This document shows positions 52,297 through 60,800 of a stretch of 64,000 nucleotides of DNA, piece after piece. The stretch is from Hymenobacter arizonensis. GTDB lineage: Bacteria > Bacteroidota > Bacteroidia > Cytophagales > Hymenobacteraceae. The notes under the pieces were generated by a model, which saw only the letters and a program-made list of their open reading frames with translations, was not told the origin of the DNA and searched no databases. The stretch lies in NCBI RefSeq assembly GCF_900115775.1, contig NZ_FOXS01000009.1, forward strand, positions 29,764-93,763, read 5' to 3'. Position numbers and translations under genes: made by a program. The first letter of the stretch is position 1. Each line of letters begins with the position of its first letter.

Positions 52297-52746
52297 ATGG
52301 ACTTTCATCACATGAAGGACGAATTTGAAATCCATAAGCTCGCCGAGCAGTACGCCGACGCGGCCAACCGCGTGGACGTGGCCCTGTTTCGCTCCCTCTG
52401 GACTGCCGACGCCGAGTGGATAATTGGGCCGCCCATCAGCCGGCAGTTTGTGGGGCTGGACAACGTGGTGGCGGCCTTTGAGCACCTGCTCGGCTCCTGG
52501 GACTTTTTCGTGCAGCTCTCCACCAGTGCCCACATCACGGTGCACGGCCCGACGGCCACGGCCAATTTCTACGTCAACGAAATAGCCCGCGGCTGGCCCG
52601 ACGGCACCAACAGCAACTTCAACCTGGCCCGCTACACCGACGCGCTGGTGAAAGTCGACGACCGGTGGCGGTTCCAGAAGCGCGATTACCGCGTGCTCTA
52701 CCTCGACCAGACCCCGCTCACGGGCACGGCCTTCCGCGCAGAGTAG
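52297..52746 (+). CDS. SnoaL-like protein
   Basis: A 149-residue NTF2-fold protein with the N-terminal signature EIHKLAEQYADAANRVDVAL then FRSLWTADAEWIIGPPI, and C-terminal FNLARYTDALVKVDDRWRFQ with KRDYRVLYLD. This is the SnoaL_4-type pattern of aromatic-dioxygenase beta-subunit-like or polyketide-cyclase-like proteins. An in-frame second ATG at residue 6 is an alternative start. Third NTF2-like gene in the cluster. No signal peptide. Confidence 0.82.
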   Translation: MDFHHMKDEFEIHKLAEQYADAANRVDVALFRSLWTADAEWIIGPPISRQFVGLDNVVAAFEHLLGSWDFFVQLSTSAHITVHGPTATANFYVNEIARGWPDGTNSNFNLARYTDALVKVDDRWRFQKRDYRVLYLDQTPLTGTAFRAE

Positions 52747-52776
52747 CGGCCCCACAGCCTCATCCATCCGGTTACC

Positions 52777-53334
52777 ATGTCCGTTCTACTCCCCGCCGCC
52801 GGCCGCTACATTTCCTTCGACCCCCTGGCCGAAATCAATGGCGACAGCGTGCGGGCGGTGCTGACCGGGGTGTTCCTGCCCCACCAGTGCCGCGAGATGA
52901 TGGGGCGCCACGGCCTGCCCGCCCTGCCCCGGCCCGGCCAGTGGTACCCCATGCAGGCCTGGCTGAACCTGCTGGCCGAAATCGAGCAGCAGTTCGGGCC
53001 CCGCACCCTGTACCAGACCGGCCTGCTGATGGTAGACCACGGCGTGTTTCCCACCGGCATGCCCACCCTGCTCGCCGCGCTGCAGGCCCTTGACGGCGTG
53101 TACCAGACCAATGTGCGCGGCGTGCGCATGGGCTACTACCGGGCCTCGGAAGTAGCCGCCCGCGAGCTGCGCATGGAGCGCTGCACGCCCCACCCGGTGG
53201 AGTTTGAGCACGGGGTGGTGACGGGCCTGGCCCGCCGCTACAAACCGGCCGGGGCCGTGCGCCTGAGCGTGGACCTGGACCCGTCGGGACCCGCCGAGGG
53301 CCTTTACAAAAACTCGTTTCGCGTGACCTGGTGA
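52777..53334 (+). CDS. Hypothetical protein of unrecognised family
   Basis: A 185-residue protein (MSVLLPAAGRYISFDPLAEI). Good coding character and an ordinary composition, with a possible four-helix part (VRAVLTGVFLPHQCREMMGR, AWLNLLAEIEQQFGPRTLYQ) then a mixed alpha/beta half ending in strands (AVRLSVDLDPSG, NSFRVTW). No signal peptide and no membrane helix. The layout faintly recalls small ligand-binding proteins of the V4R/heme-NO-binding type, but no diagnostic residues are present, so no function is assigned. Confidence 0.6.
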   Translation: MSVLLPAAGRYISFDPLAEINGDSVRAVLTGVFLPHQCREMMGRHGLPALPRPGQWYPMQAWLNLLAEIEQQFGPRTLYQTGLLMVDHGVFPTGMPTLLAALQALDGVYQTNVRGVRMGYYRASEVAARELRMERCTPHPVEFEHGVVTGLARRYKPAGAVRLSVDLDPSGPAEGLYKNSFRVTW

Positions 53335-53380
53335 GCCATCGAGCCGGGTCAGGCTTCCGCCAACCCCTTCTTCCCGGCCC

Positions 53381-53605
53381 ATGACCATCCCGAAAAAATA
53401 CGCGCCCGCCCTTACCGGCCTGCTCATGGGCTTATCCATGGGCTTGCTCATATCGCTGGTAATGACGGCCCTGCACACGCCCCTGGGCCCCGGCTTTCTG
53501 AGTGCCTGGCTGTTCTCTTTTGCGGTGGGGGCCGGCGTGGGCATCCCCACGGCCCTGCTGCTCTCGCCCCGGGTAGCCGCCCTGGTGCAGAAAATAACCC
53601 GCTGA
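53381..53605 (+). CDS. DUF2798-family small membrane protein
   Basis: A 74-residue protein with two transmembrane helices (LTGLLMGLSMGLLISLVMTA and FLSAWLFSFAVGAGVGIPTA) and a basic start (MTIPKKYAP). The helix-LxMTxxxTPxGPGF-helix arrangement matches DUF2798, a short inner-membrane family of unknown role often next to small redox or hydrolase genes. It lies 46 bp after the hypothetical gene and 46 bp before the porin gene. Confidence 0.72.
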   Translation: MTIPKKYAPALTGLLMGLSMGLLISLVMTALHTPLGPGFLSAWLFSFAVGAGVGIPTALLLSPRVAALVQKITR

Positions 53606-53651
53606 TACCCGCCCCCCGGCTACTTCCCTTTCCTGACCCATTTTCCGGCCT

Positions 53652-55160
53652 ATGGCTCCCCTGCCCTCCTGCTTGTCTGACCGTCCTGGCGGGGCGAAGC
53701 GCGGGCTGCTGGCCGTGGGGTTCGTCCTGGCCGGCAGCATCGTAGCAGCCCGGGCCCAGGCGCCTTCCTCGGTTATCCTGGCCACCCCGGCCGACCACAC
53801 CCCGTCCGGCCAGCCCCGGGCTGCCGCGCCACCCCGGCCCCGGCCCCTGCGCTACGACGAAGATTACCGCTACCTGCGCGACTCTACCCGCCGCCGCGGC
53901 GCGCTGGACCCGGTTAAGTACCTCCCGTTGCGCGGGCCAGCGCAGCCCGCCTGGTTTCTGACCCTGGGGGGCGAAGCGCGGGTGTTTTACGAGCGCTATC
54001 AAAACGAGCAGTGGGGCACCCGGCCCCCGGACGACAACGGCTACTGGCTATTTCGAACCATGGCCCACGCCAGCGCCCAGCTGGGCCCCCACGTGCGGGT
54101 GTTTGCCGAGCTCAAAAGCGGGCTGGCCGCCGGGCAGCGCAATGGCCCGCGCCCGCCCGACGTGGACGAGCTGGACCTGAACCAGGGCTTTGTGGAGCTG
54201 GGCGTGGGCAAGGCCTCCAGAGAAGGTGACCCGGCCCCGCTGCGCCTGCGCCTGGGCCGGCAGGAGCTGGAGTACGGGGCCGGCCGGCTTATTTCCGTGC
54301 GGGAGCTGCCCAACGTGCGCCAGGCCTTCGACGGGGCCCTGCTTGCCATTCAGGCCGGCCCCTGGCACGTGGAGGCATTCGGCGTGCGGCCCGTGGAAAC
54401 CAACCGGGGCGTCTTTGACGACGGGGCCGACCCTACCCAGAGCATCTGGGGCAGCTACGCCACGCGGCCCCTGACCCCGGCCCTCCACCTGGACCTGTAC
54501 TACCTGGGCCAGGACCGCGACGTGGGCGTGCTGGCCGAAGGGCGCGGCGCCGAAACCCGCCACTCCGGCGGCGGGCGGCTCTGGTACCGCACCGCCCAAC
54601 TCAGCTCGGACCTGGAAGCTACCTATCAGGTCGGCACGTTTGGGACGGGCCGCATCCGGGCCTGGGCTGTGGCCTCCAGCAACACGTTAAGCTTTCCCCA
54701 GTGGCGCGGCCAGCCCGCGCTGGGCCTGAACCTGGGCGCCAACAGCGGCGACCTGGACCCGGCCAACCCCGACAACCAGACCTTCCTGGCCCCGGCCCCG
54801 CGCGGGGCCTACTTCGGGGCGGCGGGGGCCACCGGCCCGCCCAACCTGGTGGGCTTTGCCCCGACTTTGCGGCTAAGCCCAGCCAAGGGGCTGACCTTGC
54901 TGGGCTACTGCTACTTTTTCTGGCGGCAAAGCCGGGGCGATGGCCTCTACAACGTGCCGGGTTTCCCGGTCACGCCCCCCGGCCCCAGCCGGGCCCGCTC
55001 CGTGGGCACCCAACCCGAACTCGACGCCAGCTGGCAGCTCAGCCGCTACCTGTCCCTGACGGCTAGCTACGCCTACTTCCGCACGGGCACCTTCCTGCGG
55101 AAAACGCCCCCGGCCCGCGACATCCACTACCTGGCCAGCTGGCTCACCTTTAAATTCTAA
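53652..55160 (+). CDS. Alginate-export-type outer-membrane porin
   Basis: A 502-residue protein with an N-terminal export signal (about residues 1-36, ending AARAQ). Alginate_exp (AlgE-like) features: YDEDYRYLRDSTRRRGALDP then VKYLPLRGPAQPAWFLTLGG, DELDLNQGFVELGVGKASRE, RLGRQELEYGAGRLISVREL, NVRQAFDGALL, and beta-strands through to a C-terminal Phe (WLTFKF). Most relatives in Bacteroidota are general porins with no part in alginate. It probably lets the cluster's small substrate cross the outer membrane. Confidence 0.82.
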   Translation: MAPLPSCLSDRPGGAKRGLLAVGFVLAGSIVAARAQAPSSVILATPADHTPSGQPRAAAPPRPRPLRYDEDYRYLRDSTRRRGALDPVKYLPLRGPAQPAWFLTLGGEARVFYERYQNEQWGTRPPDDNGYWLFRTMAHASAQLGPHVRVFAELKSGLAAGQRNGPRPPDVDELDLNQGFVELGVGKASREGDPAPLRLRLGRQELEYGAGRLISVRELPNVRQAFDGALLAIQAGPWHVEAFGVRPVETNRGVFDDGADPTQSIWGSYATRPLTPALHLDLYYLGQDRDVGVLAEGRGAETRHSGGGRLWYRTAQLSSDLEATYQVGTFGTGRIRAWAVASSNTLSFPQWRGQPALGLNLGANSGDLDPANPDNQTFLAPAPRGAYFGAAGATGPPNLVGFAPTLRLSPAKGLTLLGYCYFFWRQSRGDGLYNVPGFPVTPPGPSRARSVGTQPELDASWQLSRYLSLTASYAYFRTGTFLRKTPPARDIHYLASWLTFKF

Positions 55161-55184
55161 TGGCTTCATCTCACTTTCCTCAAC

Positions 55185-56087
55185 ATGAACACTGTTTCTG
55201 AAATTGCCATCACCCACCACCGGGCCCAGGTGGGCGAGGTCAGCCTGCACTACCTGCAGGCCGGCGAGCCCCGGCCCGGCCGCGCCCCGCTGGTGCTGCT
55301 GCACGGCTTTCCGCAGCACTCCCACATGTGGCGGCGCCTGATGCCCGCCCTGGCCGAGCACTACCTGGTCATCGCCCCCGACCTGCGCGGCATCGGCGGC
55401 TCCAGCATCCTGCCCACCGGCTACGACAAGCGCACCCTGGCCGCCGACATTTATGGCCTGATGCAGCAGCTGGGCCACGCGCGCATCAACCTGGTGGGCT
55501 ACGACCTGGGCGCGGGCGTCGCTTACGCCTACGCCGCGGCCCACCCCGAGGCCGTGCGCCGGCTCGTGTTCATGGAGTTTGCCCTGCCGGGCTTCGGCGT
55601 CTGGGAGCAGGGCATTACGCCCGGCCCCGACTGGCACAACGGCGTGAACTGGCACGCGGCGCTCTTCACCCTGCCCGACGTAGCCGAAAGCTTCATGGGC
55701 GGGCAGGAGCGCAAGTTTCTGAGCTGGATATTCTGGCACTTGTCCTGCAACCCCGACGCCGTCAGTCCGGAAGACTTCGAAGTGTACGCCCGCCAGCTCA
55801 GCAAGCCCGGCGCCTTCCGGGCCGGCATCAACCTCTACGCCGCCGTGTGGACCGACGCCGAGCACAACCGCGCAAGCGCCCAGCGCAAGCTGCCCATGCC
55901 GGTGCTGGCCGTGGGCGGGGCCTGCAGCGGGGGCGCCTACATCGCTCAGGCCTTCGCGGTCGCGGCCGAGGACGTTCGGCCCCTGGTACTGGAAGGGGCC
56001 GGCCACTGGCTTGCCGAAGAGCAGCCGGCAGCCCTGGCCACTCATTTTCTGGACTTCTTCGGCGAGGCCGACCAAGCTGCGGAGTAA
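55185..56087 (+). CDS. Alpha/beta hydrolase, epoxide-hydrolase type
   Basis: A 300-residue protein: oxyanion LVLLHGFPQHSHMWRRLMPA, LVIAPDLRGIGGSSILPTGY, nucleophile Asp in INLVGYDLGAGVAYAYAA (a G-Y-D-L-G elbow, typical of epoxide hydrolases), GPDWHNGVNWHAALFTLPD and a late His in LEGAGHWLAEEQPAAL. Cytoplasmic by absence of a signal. It is 24 bp after the porin gene. Together with the enzyme at 48910 it suggests cleavage of an epoxide, ester or halo-acid, though substrates differ widely in this family. Confidence 0.87.
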   Translation: MNTVSEIAITHHRAQVGEVSLHYLQAGEPRPGRAPLVLLHGFPQHSHMWRRLMPALAEHYLVIAPDLRGIGGSSILPTGYDKRTLAADIYGLMQQLGHARINLVGYDLGAGVAYAYAAAHPEAVRRLVFMEFALPGFGVWEQGITPGPDWHNGVNWHAALFTLPDVAESFMGGQERKFLSWIFWHLSCNPDAVSPEDFEVYARQLSKPGAFRAGINLYAAVWTDAEHNRASAQRKLPMPVLAVGGACSGGAYIAQAFAVAAEDVRPLVLEGAGHWLAEEQPAALATHFLDFFGEADQAAE

Positions 56088-56135
56088 GCAGCCTTCACGG
56101 GCCTTCCCTTACCTGTTGCACCTAATTACGCCGTC

Positions 56136-57034
56136 ATGAAAGCCATCCTTGCCGAGCACGGCCAGCTCTGGTACCGCGACACCCCCGCTCCCACCGTGGG
56201 ACCAGCGGACGTGCTGATTCACGTACACGCCGCCGGGGTTAACCCCGACGACCTGACCCTGGCGGAAGCGGCGGCCCTGCCCCGCATTGCCGGCCAGGAG
56301 GTGGCCGGCCTCGTAGCCGGTACGGGGCCGCAGGTGCGCGGCTGGCACGTGGGCGATGCGGTGTGCGCCCTGATTTGCCCCTCCGTACTGGGCGCTTTTG
56401 CCGAGTGGGTGTGCGTACTGGCTTCGGCGGTGGCGGCCCTGCCCGCGGGACTAAGCTTTTCAGAGGGGGCGACGCTGCCCCTGGCGGGACTGTGGGCCTG
56501 GCAGGGGCTGTTCACCCAAGGAGGTTTACGGTCCGGGCAGCGGGTGCTGGTGCACGGGGCGGCCGGGGCGTGGGCTGCGTGGCGGTGCAGCTGGCCCTGA
56601 GCGAGGGCGCCGAAGTGTTTGGCACGACCTCCGCCCCGTTTGTGGCCTACGTCGAAAGCCTGGGCGTGCGCGGGGTGGTGGACCAGGCAGCGCCGACGTT
56701 TGAGTCGGTCGTGCCCGAGGTGGATTTGGTGCTGGACACGCTGGGCGGAGACCTGCTGCGGCGCTCCTACGGGGTGCTGCGGCCCGGTGGCCGGGTGGTA
56801 TCAACCGTGGAAGTACCGGAAGCTGAAATCCTTGCCACCTATCAGCTGCGGGGCCATCATGCCCGGCCTTCCCCTGACGGGGCCACGCTTCACCGCGTGC
56901 TTCAGCGCGCCGCGGCCCACCGCATTGAAACCAAGGTGGCCCAGGTTCTGCCGCTGGCCAGGGCCGCCCAGGCCCTGGAACTGGCGCAGCTTCCCGGCAC
57001 GCCGGGCAAGGTTATTCTGCAAATCCCCGGGTGA
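56136..57034 (+). pseudogene. Zinc-free quinone oxidoreductase (MDR superfamily), frameshifted
   Basis: The reading frame from 56136 (MKAILAEHGQLWYRDTPAPT) carries an NADPH quinone-reductase N-domain (VHAAGVNPDDLTL, FAEWVCVLASAVAALPAG, ATLPLAGLWAWQGLF) and breaks at about 56565-56568. The next frame continues GVGCVAVQLALSEGAEVFGT, and the Rossmann motif reads correctly (VLVHGAAGGVG) if the four-G run at 56565-56568 has a fifth G. Restored length would be about 299 residues, normal for the family. Either a recent loss-of-function deletion or a one-base sequencing error in a G run. It would reduce quinones or enones in the same cluster. Confidence 0.75.
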
Positions 57035-57060
57035 GGGCCACTACCCCAAAACTGGCAAAA

Positions 57061-57744
57061 ATGGTTTTCATCGCCCTAAGCGTTATGATACGACTGGTAC
57101 TTATCTGTTTTGCCGTGGCCGTCGTGGGAGCCGGGGGGTGGTGCGGCCGAAGGGTTTGCCCCGCAGTTGTTCCTCCTGTCGAACGGGCGTTGCCATTGCC
57201 TGGGGTTGGGCCTGATTCCCTATTGCTCTCGACGGCGGGCGTTGTGGGGGCGGGCGGCCAGGAGCCGCTACTGGCCCGCACGGTCGGCCGGGTGCGCAGG
57301 CTCTTCTTTACCGGCGGTGAATACGTGCACCGGGGGGACGTGCTGGCGAAACTTTACAACTACACCTTCGTGGTCGCGCCCCGCGACGGGTTCCTGGGGC
57401 CCTGCGAAATTGCTGCCGGGCAATACCTGACGCCCACAACCCAAGTCACTACCATCTCGCGGCGGCATCTCCTAGTCGTTGTTTGTCCGCCGGGTAACAC
57501 CCGGCCGGCTCGGGTTCGGGTAGGTGACTCGGTCTCGGTGTGGGTGGCCACGCGTCCCACCCGCGTGGCGTCGGGCAGCTTGGCGGCACTAGACCTAAGT
57601 GAGCTGCCCGGTACCTGGACGGTACTGCTCAAGCCTGGTGCCCCGTTCCGCATTGGCGAGCAGGCCATCGTGCGGCGCCGGCTGCCGCCCCCTCTGGCAG
57701 CGGTTGTTTCCGTCGAAGTCAACCAGGGGCCGGACCCCAAATGA
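57061..57744 (+). CDS. Orphan membrane-fusion/adaptor-like protein (HlyD/RND adaptor type)
   Basis: A 227-residue protein from the ATG at 57061 (a GTG at 57031 overlaps the upstream stop and is an alternative). One N-terminal membrane helix (MVFIALSVMIRLVLICFAVA) is followed by a barrel-sandwich/lipoyl-like half (GRVRRLFFTGGEYVHRGDVL, VVAPRDGFLGPCEIAAGQYL, TPTTQVTTI) and a beta-barrel half (VRVGDSVSVWVAT, GTWTVLLKPGAPFRIGEQAI). This resembles RND efflux adaptors without the alpha-helical hairpin; family members are usually over 330 residues. No RND pump lies nearby, so it is a short orphan. Confidence 0.6.
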   Translation: MVFIALSVMIRLVLICFAVAVVGAGGWCGRRVCPAVVPPVERALPLPGVGPDSLLLSTAGVVGAGGQEPLLARTVGRVRRLFFTGGEYVHRGDVLAKLYNYTFVVAPRDGFLGPCEIAAGQYLTPTTQVTTISRRHLLVVVCPPGNTRPARVRVGDSVSVWVATRPTRVASGSLAALDLSELPGTWTVLLKPGAPFRIGEQAIVRRRLPPPLAAVVSVEVNQGPDPK

Positions 57745-57826
57745 GGCTTTGCTGCTCTTGCCGAGCTGAGGTCTGCCTGCTTTTTCGACTGCCTGCTTCT
57801 GGTCTCTTTCCTTAATCTCCTCAACC

Positions 57827-60800
57827 ATGAACGTGCCGTGCCGCTTTCTAGCTTGGCTTGATGCCTTTACCGGGCCCGGAAAAGGATTGCCGCAATCCAC
57901 TTGGGTAAGGTGGAGGCGGCTTTTGGTAGCCTGCCGCCTCGTGCTTGCCGTGGGAGGAGTATCGGCGGCCAAGGCTCAACTGGTGGAATCAAGTCGAACA
58001 GGGCCATCCTCGCTAACTGTATTTATGCTCGGTGGCACGGGTGCGGCCGCGCCGGGTTTGGTATCCGTGGCATTGCCAGCGTTGCTGACGCAGGCGCGTG
58101 CCGCCGGCCCCGGCAGCGTCCTGGTGGTACTGGGCGACCAGTGGCCCGTCGCAGGAATGCCGTCCAAGCACGAGCACGCAAAGCAAGCGGCCGAAACGAG
58201 GCTGCGGCCACTGCTGGCTGAGCTGCAGACTTTTCCCGGAAGAGTAGTATTCCTGCCCGGCGAGGCCGAATGGCAGGACGGCGGGGCCCGGGGATGGGAC
58301 CGGGTGCGCCAGCAGGAAGCCTTTATCAAAGCTGCCCTGCCCCGCGCGCTGTTCTTGCCTTCGGACGGCTGTCCCGGCCCCGTGGAACTGGCGCTGGATG
58401 CTACCCACACCCTGGTAGTGCTCGATACCCAGTGGTGGCTGCATGCCTGGGAAAAGCCGGGTGAAGCCTCCTCCTGCGATGCCAAAGACCCGGGGGCCGT
58501 GGCGGCGCAGCTCGACGACATTCTCAGCCGCAGCCAGGGCAAGCACGTGCTGGTCGCCGGCCACCACCCGCTTTTCAGCGCGGGCTACGGGGCAGCGCTG
58601 GCTCTGTTGCCCAATCCCCGTAACCGCTTGCTGCGCCAGTCGCTGCTGTCCGTGCTCAACCGCTACCCGCACCTGACCTACGTGGGCGGCCACGAACCCA
58701 GCCTGCAGTACCTGGAGCCGGGGGCAGGCCAGCATTACGTGGTCAGCGGAGCCGGGGCCACGGCCGGCGGGCGCAAGCCCCGGCCCACCGCCGTGTTTGC
58801 GGCCCGCACCACCGGCTTCGCCCGCCTGGATTACGGAACTGCCGACAGTGTGACGCTGCGCCTGTGCAGCGCGGCCGGGCCGGTGCTGTTCCAACGGGGC
58901 TGGCGGGAGCCGACCAGCGTGGCGCCGTCGCCTGCCCCGGCCCTGGTTTCGGCCCGGCTGGATACGACTGCCCAGGTCCGGGCGGGGGCGCAATACGGCG
59001 CCGGCAAGTGGCGGACCAGGCTGCTCGGGGCTAACTACCGCGCCGAGTGGGGGCAAGCCGTGCGCGTGCCGGTGCTCGACCTGGCCCGGGCCCACGGAGG
59101 CCTCACCCCCCTCAAGCGGGGCGGCGGCCAGCAAACCAAGTCGCTGCGCCTGCTGGGCGGCGACGGGCGCGAGTACGTGCTGCGCTCCATTAGCAAGGAC
59201 GTGGACCGCGCCGTGCCGGCTTTTCTGCGGCACACCCTAGCTGCCGACGTGGTGCAGGACCAAATTTCCGCCTCCCATCCCTATGCCGCCCTGACCGTGC
59301 CGACGCTGGCGGAAGCCGCCGGCGTGCCGCATACCCGGCCGCAAGTGGTGCTCGTACCCGACGACCCGCGCCTGGGCCCCTACCGCCACTCCTTTGCCGG
59401 CGCCCTGGCCCTGCTCGAAGCCCGCGACCCCGGCCCGCCCGCCGCTTTTACCGGCCAGCTGCTGCCCAAAACCTACAGCACCGCCGATGTCATCGAGCAG
59501 CTGCAGGCCGACCCGCGGCACCGCGTGGACCAGCGCCAGGTGCTGCGCGCCCGGCTGCTGGATATGGTGCTGGCCGACTGGGACCGTCATGAGGACCAGT
59601 GGCGCTGGCTGGCCTACCGCCGGCCCGACGGGGGCCGGCTTTTCCGGGCGGCCCCGCGCGACCGGGACCAGGCCTACTTCGTCAACCAGGGGCTGGTGCC
59701 CCGCCGGGCCAGCTCGGAATGGATGCTGCCCAAGTTTCAGGGCTTCGACTATACCTTTCGCAACGTCAACAGCTTCAACTTCCAGGCCCGCTACTTCGAC
59801 CGGCGCTTTCTGACCGAGCTCAGCGAAGCGGACTGGCGCGCGGTAGCCGACTCGGTGCGCGCGGCCCTGACCGAAGACGTGCTGGCCCGGGCGCTGGCGC
59901 AGCTCCCCGACTCGGTGTACCAGCATTCCGGCGCTACCCTACTGGCCAAGCTGCGGGCGCACCGCGACCAGCTGCCCGCCTGGGCCGGGCAGTACTACCG
60001 GTTTCTGGCCCGCAACGTGGACGTGGTGGGCAGCGACGGGCGCGAAGCCTTCGAGGTGGAGCGCCGGGGTTCCGACCAGACCAGAGTGTCCGTATTCGCC
60101 TTGTCGGCGCAGGGGCAGCGCGGCCCGGTGAAGTACGAGCGAGTGTTTAATGCCGCGGAAACCCGCGAAATCCGCTTGTATGGGTTGGGCGGGGACGATG
60201 TCTTCACGGTGCGGGGCACCGCGGGGGAAGGTCCGCTGCTGCGCATTATCGGCGGGGCGGGCCGCGACAGCGTGAGTGATGACTCCCGGGTGCGCCACGG
60301 CCCGCGCCGCACCCAGGTGTACGACGAGCCCCGGGGCCTGGCGCTGACGACCGGCCCCGAAACCCGCGACCGGCGCGCCGCCACGGCCGGCGTCAACGAC
60401 TACGACCCCCAGGCGTTCCAGTACAATTACACGGGGCCACGTTACCCGGTGGCCTTCAATGTCGACGACGGCGTGTTTCTGGGCCTGGGAGTGCTCTGGC
60501 GCCGGCCCGGCTTCCGCAATCCGCCCTGGGCCGTCACGCAGCAGCTCACTGGCAGCGTCGCACTGGCCACGGGCGCGTTTTCCTTTGCCTACGCGGGGCA
60601 GTTCAACCACTTGCTGGGACCATATGACGTGCAGGTGCAGGCAGGGCTGCAGGCACCGAACTACGTGCGCAATTTCTTCGGGCTCGGCAACGAAACCCGT
60701 TTCGACGAAAGCCAGGGCATCCGCTACTACCGGGTCCGGTTTCGGGAACTTGCCTTAAGCGTGCAGTTGCAACGCCGGCTGAGTACGCGTTGGCAACTCG

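Noticed and set aside
53652..55160. Reading the porin as proof of alginate production or export
   Set aside because: No alg biosynthesis gene is present, and the domain is widespread in general porins of Bacteroidota.
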